Source: Cryptomeria japonica
Lineage: Eukaryota; Streptophyta; Pinopsida; Cupressales; Cupressaceae
Assembly (NCBI RefSeq): GCF_030272615.1
Contig: NC_081414.1
Span: 763,757,413 to 763,821,412, forward strand
Direction of reading: 5' to 3'
DNA: 64,000 nucleotides
In this document: piece after piece, positions 11,834-23,330 of the stretch
Numbering within the stretch: the first letter of the stretch is position 1
Layout of the letters: each line of letters begins with the position of its first letter
The notes under the pieces: generated by a model
Database searches by the model: none
What the model was told of the DNA's origin: nothing
What the model saw: only the letters and a program-made list of their open reading frames with translations
Made by a program: the position numbers and the translations under genes

Positions 11834-11845
11834 TGGTACCAGAGC
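11834..11845 (+). other. Gypsy-B primer binding site
   Basis: TGGTACCAGAGC directly follows the terminal CA of the LTR remnant. It differs by one base from the tRNA-iMet site TGGTATCAGAGC. Confidence 0.75.
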
Positions 11846-13289
11846 GGTTGGAGCAGAATTGCATAGCCTTCAGAGAATTTTTTTTGCATCTTTGAAGGAA
11901 GTCAAGAGGTAGATCTAAAGGGAATCATCTCAGACTAGATTTGACCTCACCATTGTGTCCGGGTGGCCATTTTCATAAATTTTGAGTATAAATTAACCTA
12001 TATTTGGTGAAAATCGATTTCAGGGCTTTGGAGGAAAACTTTAGCCAATTTGGCTAACAAAACAGATTTTGTAAAAAAATATATATATATTTAAATATTT
12101 TTCTGCAAAAATATTTTTAATTTCTATTTGTTCTAAATTAATAGTTTTTATTTGAACATATTGTAAATTTTTTTATTTTTTTAAATAAAAAAATATATAT
12201 TATTTGGTGGGAGGGGGGGGGGTTATTACCACCGCTCCCATACTGGCAATGTCTGTCATTTGTTTTAGGCACCGTACTTTCTATAGGGACTATGTTTTGT
12301 TGGGCCCTCGGTGACCACCCAATTACCTAATCGATATTTCCTCTTCCAACACTCTCCTTCTGGAAACATCACTGGAGTTTTCTTTTTCTACAACCCCCAC
12401 TCCGGCCACCCCTACTTCGGCCCCCACTCCTCCCACTATCCTCTATAAGTATCGGTAGTCTGTGTTGTTCCATCAGTGATCTATGACTTCTCCCAATCAT
12501 TCTTTCTTTTCCTATCACTCATTTTTTCCATCCACTCCTAGTAGTTGTGTGCCTTACTCCCAGCAGCCCCACTCACCGTCGTCCGATAGACCTTGCACCG
12601 CTCTGAATAGACTCTACCTTGAGCACCATTCACACCCAGCTCACTCCTTGCCTAAGTACCACAACAACCACAATTCCTACATGCCCAATGTGCCATGTGG
12701 CAAAACCTTACTCGCTAGGAACTTGCCAACTCAGTCGCACACGCGGATTTTTTGCCACAATGACAAACATGGGTAAGAACTTTATTGGCCCTTTGTGCAT
12801 AATCACAATCCACATGGAAGACACAGTTCACGACTGAGTCAGTCCCAACTCTGCATGTATCGTACAACCATGCCAACATACAAACAACCCACTCATCCAT
12901 CCAATCAACCAGACACGTGGTAGGAACGTCGACGTATGGAATGACACGCCATCTTCCACGTTATTGACCGTACTATATGGACTGTCTAGTTAGTCATCCA
13001 TTCAAAAGGTGACATCATCATCCATACTATTGTTTCCATCATTGTACAGACAACATGCAAGGGAAATAGCTTGATGATGGTCATACAGCCATCAAATTTA
13101 ACATATTGTGTTGCTAACGTCATCATTTTTTTTAAAAAAATTTGGACCCCTCTTCATTGAGCAGTTTTTATTTTTGGCCCAACTTTGAAGGCCCATATCT
13201 TGCTCATTTTGGCTTGACGTCATCCATATTGCTGACTTCATCCACAACTAGAGAGTGAACTAGAAGTAGTTCAAGATTAAACTAAGAAA
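11846..13289 (+). other. Gypsy-B leader; no supported gene
   Basis: About 1.4 kb between primer site and gag. It includes an A/T-only stretch (about 12090-12200), a run of eleven or so G at about 12215-12225, and a more GC-rich, Pro/Ser/His-coding part (12300-12900) whose short open frames (for example 12483-12776) have no recognisable domain. I treat it as untranslated leader. The C-rich 12360-12450 part may come from a different source, as its composition contrasts with the flanks. Confidence 0.5.
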
Positions 13290-14384
13290 GTGACAATCAA
13301 GGTCAATGAGGGGAAGGGCAAAGAAGTTATAGAAGAGGATAGGACTCCTAAACCAAACCATATTCTACCTAAAGAAGCTTTCCTTAAAGCAATTAAAGCC
13401 TTAGGAGGAAAATCGTTAGAAGGAGTGCCACTTTTTTGTGGAAAAATGGAGCTTGAGGTAGTCCTGGAATGGATAGAGGGATTGGAGAATCACTTTGAAT
13501 GTGATGGAATCAGTGAGGCACAAAAGGTGAAGGTGGCCAAGTATAGGTTGAGAGGGGCAACATTGACTTGGTGGAAGTTTATTCAAGAAGAGAGGCAAAA
13601 AGAGGGTAAGAACCCCATAGCTACTTGGAAGGGCATGTTAGCCAAGGTGAAAGAGGCATACATCCCTGAAGATTATGAGATTCAGTTGCACAAGAGGAGA
13701 CAAAATTTGAGGAAAAGAGACTTGGATGTTAGCAACTACACTAAGGAATTTCAGAATTTGTGTCTGAGATCCAAGGTGGTAGAGGATGAGAGCATCAAGG
13801 TAACCAGATACTTGAATGGATTGAGATGGAATATTCAAGAGGAATTAAGCTTGTTATGCCCCAACACCGTGCACAAGTGCTATCAGTTGGCACTAAAAGT
13901 GGAGGAAAAGAGCAAGATGAAAAAAGAACAAAACAATAGAGGTAGAGGTAGGGGAAGAGATGGCAGAGGTCAGAGAGGTAGTTCTAGTGGAAGAAGTGTC
14001 GACCAAAGATCCCAAGCCAAATCCAAGTTGGTTGAGAAAAGTGGGGATTCCAATAGCAAGAGTAGCTATAAAGGAAGGGGATCTAGCAACTCTAGTAGAG
14101 GAAGGTCTTGTGGATCAGGAAGAGGGTCCTATTTTCACACCATGAAATGCTACAACTACCATCAACTTCAACACCCAGCCTATAGGTGTCCTGAGAAGTC
14201 TTCTTCATCCCAAGGAGGTGAGAGGAGAGTAAATTATGCTCAAGAGGATGCAGCAAACATGAAAGAATCAGAAGTAAGCTTGGATTCAAAGGTTGGAGAG
14301 AACCTCATGATAAGGAGAGTCCTGATCAAAGAACCGGTTAAGGAGGAACCTAGCCAAAGGAGATCCTTGTTCAAAATAAAATGA
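13290..14384 (+). pseudogene. gag: Gypsy-B gag
   Basis: About 364 codons open, but the frame has no ATG at its head (it opens after a TAA at 13278 and the first in-frame ATG is at about 13446), so the natural start is lost or lies upstream. It contains the Retrotrans_gag core, RGATLTWWKFIQEE followed by TWKGMLAKVKEAYIPEDYE, with YTKEFQNLCLRS downstream. A long Arg-Gly-Ser tract follows at about codons 220-280. The nucleocapsid knuckle reads CYNYHQLQHPAYRC, so the second Cys of CX2CX4HX4C has become Tyr (TGC/TGT to TAC/TAT type change). A TGA at 14382-14384 ends the frame before protease. Confidence 0.85.
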
Positions 14385-14390
14385 AAGATC

Positions 14391-15957
14391 ATGGGAAAGG
14401 TATGTAGAGTGGTAGTGGATTCAGGATCCACAGACAACATAGTGTCAGAGAAAGCAGCGAGTAAGCTCAATTTTCCAAGAATACCACATAATGATCCCTA
14501 TAGAGCTACATGGCTCAACAAGGGGAAGGATGTTTTTGTAAATGAACAAACTTGGGTTGAGTTCACCATTGGAGGTTACAAAGACAAAATCTCATGTGAT
14601 ATCTTTCCCATGGATGCTTGCCACCTACTCCTAGGTAGGCCATGGCAGTTTGATAGAAAGGCAATACATCATGGAGAGAAGAATGCTTAGACCTTCCAAA
14701 AGGATGGAACCACCTACAAAATCCAGTCCATAGGAGGCCAAGTAGAGGGCAGATCCAAAGGTCCTAATGTGCTGCTGGTCGGTGAGAAAGAGTTCATCAA
14801 CACACTCAAGGAGGGAGAAGGAGTAGGGTTTGCCATTGTTGTGAAGCCAAAAGAGGACATCAAGGAGAAGAAGGTGAGCATTCCTAAAGAAGTGCAATAG
14901 GTTGTAAATTAGTTTGAGGACATCATTAGTGATGGAACACCAACTACATTGCCTCCTCAATGTTCCATAAGTCATCAAATTGACTTTATACCCAAAGCTC
15001 CTTTACCCAATAAGACAGCTTATAAAATGACCCTGGGTCAAAACAAGGAGATAGCCAAGCAAATACAAGAGCTCCTAGATAATGAACTAATCAGGAAGAG
15101 CATCAACCCATGTGCAGTACCCACCGTTTTGGCTCCAAATAATGGAGGTACTTGGAGACTTTGCATTGACTCTAGATCCATAAACCGGATTACTATCAGA
15201 TATAGATCTCCCATCCCAAGAATTGAAGACTTGATGGATTGTTTGGGAGGTGTTGAATACTTCACAAAGATAGATCTCAAGAGTGGTTACCACCAAATCA
15301 AAATAAAGGAGGGTGATGAATGGAAGATAGCCTTCAAGACTACAGAAGAACTCTATGAATGACTGGTTATGCCATTTGGACTCACAAATGCCCCTAGCAC
15401 ATTCATGAGACCCATGAATGAAGTACTCAAGGACTATATTGGTAAATTTGTTGTCGTTAACTTAGATGACATCTTAATTTTTAGCAAGTTTAAAGATGAG
15501 AATCTTAAGCATATAGAAATTGTCTTGAGTAAACTATGTGATGAACAACTAACCATCAATTTGGAGAAATATGAGTTTATGAAACAAGAATTGGTGTATC
15601 TTGGGTTTGTAGTCTCAAGAGATGATTTATAGATGGATACCTCTAAGGTGGAAGCCATAATCAGTTGGCCCACACCTAGGATAGCAAGTGAAGTGAGAAG
15701 TTTCCATGGCTTGGCACAATTTTATAGAAAGTTCATCAGAGAGTTCAGTGAAATATGTGCACCCATGCTTGAGACAATCAAGGGAGGTATGAGAACCAAG
15801 TTTGTATGGACAAAGGAAGCACAAAGAGGTGTTGATCTCTTGAAGACAAAGGTGGCTACTTAACTAGTACTTATCCTATCAAGCTTTGACAAACTCTTCA
15901 CAATTGAATGTGATGCAAGCAACATAGCAGTTGGAGCAGTTTTGAGTCAAGATTGAC
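14391..15957 (+). pseudogene. Gypsy-B protease and reverse transcriptase
   Basis: Protease starts just after the gag stop: VVVDSGSTDNIVS (about 14410-14450), with a downstream LLLGRPWQFD block. Stops at 14688-14690, 14898-14900 and 14910-14912 follow. RT runs from about 14960 (TAYKMTLGQNKEIAKQI) through RLCIDSRSINRITIRYR, YFTKIDLKSGYHQI and [13 protein letters not shown]. The TGA at 15360-15362 replaces the expected Trp. The active site reads [11 protein letters not shown], with Asn where Tyr is usual. A TAG at 15630-15632 and a TAA at 15861-15863 break the RT connection. The start of RNase H (ECDASNIAVGAVLSQD) is cut off at about 15955. No integrase remains. Confidence 0.88.
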
Positions 15958-16468
15958 ATGATTGTGGATTCTTATGTACAACAATTGGAGGAGGTCTCTT
16001 TATCTTTAGAGGAGACATGTGAGTCTTTGGATCTTGTTCTACATTCATTTCCACTAGATCTTAGAGTTCCTTTTTCAGGAATGTGGATCAGTACACCACC
16101 TTTGGAGGGGGTATCTTTCAGCATCGACATGGGGACACTTGACCAGTTTTTCAGAGATTTCATTCATCTTGTTTTTTTTTCCTACATCTTCCCTTCATGA
16201 TTTGGGAGACTTCATGCATACACCTTTAGTTTTGTTTCTTCTTGAGGGTAGGAATGTTTTTTGATGAGCATGGAGTAGTTTCTTCATTTATTTTCAAGCT
16301 TCTACCATTGGTGCAAATTCTACATTGAGGGGGGGTGGGGGCGAACTTGGCTTCTCTTCTTCTTTCATATGGGGGGGAATTTTTCCTTACATGGGGTTTT
16401 TTTCACATACTTTTTTGAGAGTTCTTTGTATAGTTTTCATCTCTCTTTTTTTTTCAAGGGGGGGGGGG
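15958..16468 (+). other. Gypsy-B 3' internal region with G-runs
   Basis: Downstream of the RNase H break. A short frame (15958-16200) has no domain I recognise. From 16325 there are repeated G runs: G7-T-G5 at about 16328-16341, G8 near 16370, and a run of more than ten G ending at 16468. The last one is the best candidate for the polypurine tract because it is followed by TGTTCGC. Confidence 0.5.
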
Positions 16469-17073
16469 TGTTCGCATTGGGTTTTTCTCTCTTTTCCCAC
16501 TTTATGGGAGATTGAATTTGAATTTGTACATGGGTACCTAACATGGCCATGTAGTCAAGACCCATCTTACAAATCTTAGTTGCTTTGTAGACTTAATGTT
16601 GGTGTAACTATTTATTCATGTTGGATATAATTACACTTTACTTAAGTTTAATTAGTTACATGCATAAAATTAAGTAGTTTTCATATGAGACACTTAGGGA
16701 GATGTGCATACATTGGGAATGTGTATGTAGGAGAATTCCCACCTTTTATGGTGTGATCTTGTTGTTACTTTATCATATCCACTTATTGTGGGATGATAAT
16801 TACACCTTCGGGGGGTTATCCACCTCATGTGGAATATTTTACTATTTCTCCTACCTACCCCTACCTACCCTTACATTTCATTGAGCCACATGTCATCATT
16901 ATGTGCTCTCTTGTCTCTTAGCCTTGCCTTTATAAGCAGGCTCTTGTAATGATCCAATTGATCTCTTTTGCATCTTGATAGGAATACAATTTATTCTTGT
17001 CATATTATTTTCTCTCTTAATTATGATATCTTTTGGTCTCTTTTATCTTGGCTACTTCAAACATAATCTCACA
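16469..17073 (+). repeat. Gypsy-B 3' LTR (5' end approximate)
   Basis: Starts TGTTCGCATT after a long purine run and ends CATAATCTCACA, the same 12 bases as at 11822-11833 in front of the primer site. A TATA box (TTTATAAGC, about 16929) lies about 150 bases before the end with TAGTCTC-rich sequence around it, as in an LTR promoter. The right end is well supported by the shared terminus; the left end could instead be one of the TGTTGG sites near 16600. Confidence 0.55.
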
Positions 17074-17939
17074 TAAGCTACTACCTAATTTTAGAATTAG
17101 TCAGTATGTATGCTCCCTGATCCACTAGTAGTCACATAAAATCATGTTTCTATCTTGAACATCAGCAAAAACTACCAAAAAGAACCCTCACACACTAATA
17201 TAGATTTACATATCCCCATTCAATAAAGGGCCACAGATTTCTAAAATCTATTTATTTAAATTATTGAGCTTGTTCAAAAACCTTTGAATCTCCCTATCAT
17301 ACCCAATTCTGTAAATGCCTCTCATTTTCTAATATTTCATTCTCCATCTCCTCATTTAGGGTTATTACTATAGAACTGGCTTTCTAATTTGGCATTTCTA
17401 AGCCACCATCCTCAGGGACACAATGTTTAGTACAAATTTTCTCCCTATAAAACCCCCTATCTCTTTGCAACCTCTGATCTCCCTTTTTCTTCTCTCCCCT
17501 TGTGCCAATATAACCCCACCTTTGAACGACCCCCCAAAAAATATACTCCTACACTCCACAATCTCATTTGCACACCTATTTTTATCTTCATGCATGAATC
17601 ATGTTTGCAGAATTTATGTCGTGAGGGATTTACCCCTTTTTCACCATATGTTGGTGGGGAAACAAATAAACACCCAAGAATGGACATCAATTTCTTACCA
17701 AAGCAAACTATATAAGCATAGGAAGATCAGCCAGAGCATGTACTTGACTAATAGACATTGAACTAATACCCATGATGTGAACACTCACCTAAGAGTCTCA
17801 AGTTCATAAGAACCATAGTAGCCGAAGAAAATCAAAGTGGTTCCATGATAAAATAAAAATATTAAATGGGCTCATTTTTTTATTAATAATGGATCTACCC
17901 CCTATAAAAGGGCAATATGGATCATCCTTGAAAAAAAAG
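17074..17939. other. No recognisable gene
   Basis: AT-rich. The longest open frame (17423-17761, 112 codons, Pro/Leu/Phe-rich) overlaps open frames on the other strand and shows no domain. Part of the last 150 bases may belong to the LINE that follows. Confidence 0.4.
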
Positions 17940-17966
17940 GAATTAAGTTTGGATTATGCCCATCTA

Positions 17967-18420
17967 TGCACCTAATGATTATATAGATAAGGTTGAGTTA
18001 TGGATGCGGTTATATGGCCTTGAGGACATCTACTACATAATAGAAAAGACTTTAACATGATTCATCAGCATTATGAGAAAGCTGGGGGTAACAAGGCATA
18101 ATGGAATGGTACTGAGAAAAAAATTGAGAAATAATGAAGGATAAATTAAAACTATTTGACCCTCTTGATGGCAAAAACTAGGAGAATAGAGGCATCTAGT
18201 TTACTTGGTACAACTCCCAACACGAAAAAAAAAAATTACTACAAACTAAACAAGATAGATGCTAATAAATTATATTATTTTTATTTTAACAAGGGAGTTG
18301 AAGGGAATATAGTAAAAGTGATTCTCTACTAGTCTTGCACATGCTTTGGTCGATCTTCGTATATATGGTCAAACAAATCAACAAGTGGTGCAAGCAAGAA
18401 GCAACTAGGGATAGGTGAGA
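17967..18420 (+). pseudogene. LINE copy 1 endonuclease remnant
   Basis: One frame reads IYAPNDYIDKVELWMRLYGL, which matches the NIYAPND...ELW.WL block of plant L1 apurinic-type endonucleases. Further on come a basic tract with N-Y-Y-K-L-N-K-I and EGNIVKVILYTSLAHALVDL, which correspond to the R-LDRF...N.W and final SDH blocks. The catalytic SDH reads A-H-A here, and the GGDFN core is replaced by IIEKTLT followed by a stop. Multiple stops and frameshifts make this a weak but multi-point match. The domain nicks target DNA for target-primed reverse transcription in active elements. Confidence 0.55.
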
Positions 18421-18490
18421 GGAAAATGAAAAGAGTTGGAAAATCCTCTTTCAAACTTTAGGTAAAATAGATGGGAGTCAATGAATTGGG

Positions 18491-20278
18491 CTGAAACTAG
18501 TTTTATTGAAGGGAAATACATACTGGAAAATCTTGTCACTAGTTGGGAGTCAATGAATTGGTCCAAAACATCTAACCAAAATGCTACAATATTATTGTTA
18601 AGCTTTGAGAAGGAATATGATAGGATGGATTGGACCTTCTTGATCATGGCCCTAGAAGATTTGAGGTTCCCTACAATATTCTATCACCAAGTCCAAACTC
18701 TCTTCAAAGATGCCTTTTCTCAAATTTATATCAATGGTTCTTTATCTGAATCATCTAGCCTTGAAAGATCAATTAGGTAGGGTTTCCCACTTACCCTTGG
18801 ATTATTTGTCATAGAAATATATTCTATTTACTATTTTCTTAGAGAGCCAACCCTTTCACATAAAGTTAAGGGCATATCCATGCCCTAAATGGATAACTTA
18901 TTAAATACCCAATTTTGCATATGATACTACTCTATTTCTTGAGCTTAGTAAATAAAACATGAAATTACTCATGAAGAAGATCTCCTTGTTGTACAATGTC
19001 TCAAGTGCAAAGTTGTGAATCTCTAAATCTATTATGTTAAGATGAAAAGAAGAGTCACCTCAATGGTTCAAGAAGTATGAATTTCAATGGGATGGACCTT
19101 CACCAATTGTGAGATAATTGGGCATACCATTCATCTTGAATCCTAATATAAAATATATATGATGTTGGATTAAGGGGAGAATTTAATAAAATTTAAAATT
19201 TTGTCTTCTTATAGCCTCTACTTCTCCTTCATATGGTTATTCTATAGGGATGAAAATAATGACATCCAAAAGAAAATAAGGATGTTTCTATGGTCAAATG
19301 GAAAAGGTAAGAGGAAATAACATGATGTGAAATGACAATGGTGTTGCATTGAGAAGAAGTGGGGACGCTTGGGTTGCAATAATTTAAGCTACAAGGTATT
19401 TCACTTTCTTGTAAATGCATTACCAAAGCCTCATAGGGGATGAATGATGGAAAGTTCTTATTAGAAATAATATCAGGTTGGTTGTACCAAATCAAGCTAA
19501 ATCATGGAAACTTCTTGCTCACATTGACTTGTTATCTAGGAAATTCCCTATGACACCTATAGGCTCAATTGTATTTAAAACTATATGAAAATTATGAGAA
19601 ATTTTTAAATGGTTCATCTCCAATAGCACATCATCTTGAATAATAATATATTTTGTGGTGAAAGGTCCACATGGTGGAACCTATATCACAAAGACAAACC
19701 TCTTGCTCCCGTACAAGGCTTCTTACAAAAATTTAAGGGCCCTTTAAGGCATAAAATATTTCAGTCATGCTCTATTTGAGGGGCAACTGAATTCATGGGC
19801 TTCCTTTAGACAATAATTTCACATTCCTTCTTCTATTTTCTAGACATGTATAGTCCATAGAGAGGCTTGTAACTACCTAAATGTCCCTAAGAGTTGCTCT
19901 AATAAGTTGAGTGATATGAATACTTTTAAATGGAATGATAGAACTATTTTAAAAAAGATTAATTCGAAGACTATCTATAGAGCTTTAAGTAACAATACTA
20001 ACATTTATGTTTATCCCAATCAAATTTGGTAGGTAACTGTATCAACAAAATAATTGTAGAACATCCTTACTAAATTATCGAATAATATTATGGAGGCCAA
20101 AAGGGAATTCTTTAAATGGATTCTATTTCTTCAAAGCTTACCATATAAAATTTTCAATAATGAAAATGAGATACGTACTATTTGCAAGAAACCTGATACC
20201 ATTAAACACATGTTTTAGACTGTCTCTATGTTAAAGAGATCTTGAAACATTTTTGTTTTAATATGTATGGGTGGAATA
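18491..20278 (+). pseudogene. LINE copy 1 reverse transcriptase
   Basis: The reading begins with SFIEGKYILENLVTSWESMN, followed by LLLSFEKEYDRMDWTFLIMA, the FEKAYDRVDW block of LINE RT with its first catalytic Asp. Then come INGSLSESSSLERSIR and, after an in-frame TAG at 18778-18780, GFPLT, where intact elements have RQGCPLSP. The later ADD box is not clearly preserved. From 18830 on, stops and frameshifts are frequent, but the GEITWHDVKW.CCIEKKWG-like C-terminal region (about 19310-19380) can still be traced. Confidence 0.8.
18491..20278 (+). repeat. Direct repeat L, copy 1
   Basis: Matches 28030-29818 over its whole length (1,788 against 1,789 bases) with roughly one difference per twenty to twenty-five bases by eye. 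Shared stops and shared indels relative to an intact LINE indicate common descent from an already broken copy. Confidence 0.88.
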
Positions 20279-20342
20279 AATCAGAGGGAGATGTAGGTAG
20301 AAATAATTACAGAGATAGTTAGAGAGAAGAAGACAATATCAA

Positions 20343-20347
20343 TAATG
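20343..20347. repeat. Target site duplication of copia-2, left (TAATG)
   Basis: TAATG before the left LTR corresponds to TATTG at 27292-27296 after the right LTR, four of five bases matching. Confidence 0.65.
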
Positions 20348-21525
20348 TGTTAACAAGTTCTCATTCCAATTGTTAGAATGAACCAGAGGAAAACTAAGAG
20401 GGCAGGGGGATGAATTAGTTTTACACAAGCCAAACAATTATTGCAAATTACAAACCTTCTACTAGAGCACAAAGACAACAACATAGTGAAAGATAAAGCA
20501 TGAATGTACAGAACACACAACACCAATATTTTTGACGTGGAAAACCCTACCCACAATCAGATAGTACTTCTGCAATAATATGTGAAATATTACAATGGGG
20601 ATTGCACTTGCAATCAGGCCAACCACCTAGAGTACACTTCTCAACACAAAAGGGAAGTATCACTGACTTACATAAACATTGGACTACAATTTGAAGGAAA
20701 TAAACTATGGAAATAGCATCTCCTAATGCTTGATACAGTTCCGCTTAAGCACAGATGTCTACCCTGCAATACCAAACTTTCCTCAAACCTTTGTTGAATG
20801 ATGTAACCTTGTTTGCACATAAACCACTCTCTTATAATGCATACATAACCATACCATACAAATTATATGAATATATCATCTAAACCCTAAACTCATAACT
20901 CATAATTATAAAAATTACATCGCACAATACCATTGGACCAATATTATGATTTACATTACATAGCATGGACCTAATTCAAATTCCCAAATAATTATATCCA
21001 CCGCAAATTCTGCTAAGACCAAATTCAACACGTTATGCGAACCAATAGAAACCCTCATTGTCAATAACATAGAATAACCAACTAGATCCAAACAGGATCA
21101 CCAAATCATCATGCCAACCAATGGGAAGCCACCAAACAATTAGGAAATGACCAAGAACACTTTCAACACTTTAGAAACCATTTCTAGAAGTTGTACCAAA
21201 ACCAATTAACCATTTCATCAAATATCACCAACTGGTACTGTCAACTAGGAGCAAGAATATCAACCGGCAAACTAGAACATAAATGATAGCTTCTAGAGCA
21301 CAAAATCATGAACCAAATGAATATGAAAAGCATATAATCATCTTGAATAACCATCCAAAACCGAATCCAACAATTTGATCATACTAGATCAAAATCTCTG
21401 ATAAACTCACTCAAAACCATGTCAAACCGGAAAAGGTCAGTAGCTAACCAGAACAAGTTAGTAACCAACTTGACCAATATTGACATCAATGACAACACAC
21501 CATCAATTACAGTATATTTCTAACA
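20348..21525 (-). repeat. Copia-2 3' LTR
   Basis: About 1,178 bp, TGTTAACAAG...TTCTAACA. It aligns along its length with 26092-27291, including the block around the repeated ACCAATATTTTT and the end block GACATCAATGACAACACA. The inner end adjoins the polypurine tract at 21526. Confidence 0.85.
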
Positions 21526-21540
21526 ATCTCCCCCTTTGGC
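21526..21540 (-). other. Copia-2 polypurine tract
   Basis: Minus strand reads GCCAAAGGGGGAGAT directly before the 3' LTR, identical in its core to copia-1. Confidence 0.85.
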
Positions 21541-21799
21541 ATTGATGCAAACACTGAATGTAAAAAACATCCAAGCACTAAGAAATGCCAACAATCTCCC
21601 AAAACTGATATGAAATATCTCTCCCCCATACAATATATCTCCCCCTTATATTTTCTATTTTTTACATGAAAACCTCTCCCCCTTTGCCATAAATGACAAA
21701 GGATTGATACCGCCAAACCAAACAGCTGACTACTCCCCTTGAGCAGCAACATCATCCCATCAACCTGGATCAGAAGCTATTTCTGATAAGCTCACCGGA

Positions 21800-22419
21800 T
21801 TAATGCATCCCCGCATCTCTAAGTCTCTTCCGAAGGGGTGGTGACCCCAACTTATCTCTGAGATATTCAAAAGTATCTTTAGGAAATGGTTTAGTTAAAA
21901 TATCTACAATCTATTCCTTAGTGGGTACATAAACCAATCTAACTTCCTTTGCTTCAACCTTTTCCTTCAAGAAATTATGCCTTATAAAAATATTTTTTAA
22001 TTTGTAGTGAAATACTGGATTCTTTGACATATCAATAGTAGTTGTATTATCACAGTGAATAATAATAGGCTAATCATAACTTACCCTTATATCCTTCAAC
22101 ATCTGCTTCATCCATAAGATCTGTGTGGAATTAGTTGCAGCAGCTACATATTCAGCTTAAACAACAAATAATGAAGTACATGATTATTTCTTGCTAAGCC
22201 AAGAGACCAATTTCTTCCCAATAAATAATGCACCACTTGTAGTGCTCTTCTATTCATCAATGTCTCCTTCCCAATCTGAGTCTGTATAAGCACATAATCC
22301 GAAATCATAATCCTTTGGATACCATAACCCATAATCTGTTGTTCTTGCCAAATATCTAAATATCCTTTTAACAGCAATATCATGACTTCCTCTTGAATAT
22401 GACTAAAATCGAGAAGCAA
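21800..22419 (-). pseudogene. Copia-2 RNase H
   Basis: Traceable in pieces on the minus strand: CAYTDSDWEGD, then a TAA/TAG-broken ...EYVAAATNST, HCDNTTTIDMSKNPVF and TKPFPKDTFEYLRDKLG near 21830-21870. It matches the copia-1 RNase H position by position, with at least four in-frame stops. Confidence 0.8.
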
Positions 22420-23330
22420 TGCAGAAAGAATTCATTATATTCATTTTGGTTTGAGTTATGTACAATAGTCCACCAATCATTGATTTGTATCTACTTGGGT
22501 TCACTCTAGGAGATTCATCTTCTTTTGACAGTTTGCAACCAATTATCATAGGGGTTCCAACGGGTTTTGAGTTTTCAAGTCCAAATTTATTAAGCAATTC
22601 GTTCACATATTTAGTTTGAAAAATTAAAATACCTTTATCAGTTGGATTAATTTGTAAACCTAAGAAAAATTTCATCTCACCAATCATAGACATTTCAAAT
22701 TCATTCTTCATGTCATCAGCAAATTTCATGCATAGACTTTCTTCTCCTCCAAATATGATATCATCAACAAAGAATTCAATGATCAACATATCATCATGTT
22801 CAATATTATAATATAACTTACTATTAGCATTACCTTTTCTAAAACCAAGCTTTGAAAGATATTTATCCAATCTAGCATACTAGGCTCTAGGGGCTTGTTT
22901 CAATCCATATAAGGCTTTCTTAAATCTGCAAACCATGTCCTTGTCCTCTGATAATCAAAATCCATTAGGATGCTCAATGTAGACTTCTTCTTTAAGATCT
23001 CCATTTAGAAATGCACATTTGACATGCATTTGATATACCTTGTAGTTCTTGTGTGGAGCATAGGCAAGAAATAGTCTACCACTTCAATCCCTGCAACCGA
23101 AGCATAAGTTTCATTATAATCAATTCCCTCTTGTTGTGAGTAACCTTTGAAAACAAATCTATCTTTGTTTCTTACAACCTTACCTTCTTCATTTAATTTT
23201 TTCCCGAAAACCCATTTAGTTCCAATAACATTTTTATCTTTAGGCCTAGGAACTAATTCCCACGTGTTATTCTTTTCTATCTGATTTAATTCCTCTTCCA
23301 ATGCTTTCATCCAATTCTCATCTTTGCATG
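22403..23330 (-). pseudogene. Copia-2 reverse transcriptase
   Basis: The N-terminal part (23005-23310) has [20 protein letters not shown] and GYSQQEGIDYNETYASV, then loses frame inside the [10 protein letters not shown] block (here CMSNVHF). The second part (22403-22870) has YLSKLGFRKGNANSKLYYN, the catalytic FFVDDIIFGG and the long FGLENSKPVGTPM connection to RNase H. A stop at about 22880 replaces the Trp of PRAWY. Compared with copia-1, the active-site box is closer to canonical, but the gene is broken more often. Confidence 0.87.

Larger units (their letters stand above)
11822..17073 (+). mobile_element. Gypsy-B: decayed Ty3/gypsy element, plus strand
   Basis: Order on the plus strand: last 12 bases of a 5' LTR (11822-11833), primer site, leader, gag, protease, RT, start of RNase H, unrelated 3' internal sequence, G-rich tract, 3' LTR. 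The 12 bases CATAATCTCACA before the primer site recur at the end of the proposed 3' LTR (17062-17073), which links the two ends. The rest of the 5' LTR is missing. RNase H breaks off at about 15955 and no integrase follows, so a deletion of one to two kilobases in pol is likely. Target duplications cannot be tested because the 5' LTR start is lost. Confidence 0.75.
17940..20278 (+). mobile_element. LINE relic, copy 1 (L1-type, internally deleted)
   Basis: An endonuclease remnant (17967-18420) is followed directly by reverse transcriptase (18491-20278); the normal linker and N-terminal RT are missing. The junction carries an 18-base duplication: TGGGAGTCAATGAATTGG at 18472-18489 recurs at 18544-18561, and copy 2 has it only once, so it looks like filler DNA from a break repair. 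From 18491 the sequence is nearly identical, base for base and length for length, to 28030-29818. It ends near 20278, about 70 bases before the copia-2 LTR. Confidence 0.75.

Noticed and set aside
12483-12776. Pro/Ser/His-rich open frame of 97 codons with an overlapping second frame
   Set aside because: No domain, no start context, overlapping frames of similar length on both strands in a GC-richer patch; sits in the gypsy-B leader.
17423-17761. 112-codon plus-strand frame
   Set aside because: Matched by comparable open frames in another plus frame and on the minus strand; low-complexity Leu/Pro/Phe composition, no domain.
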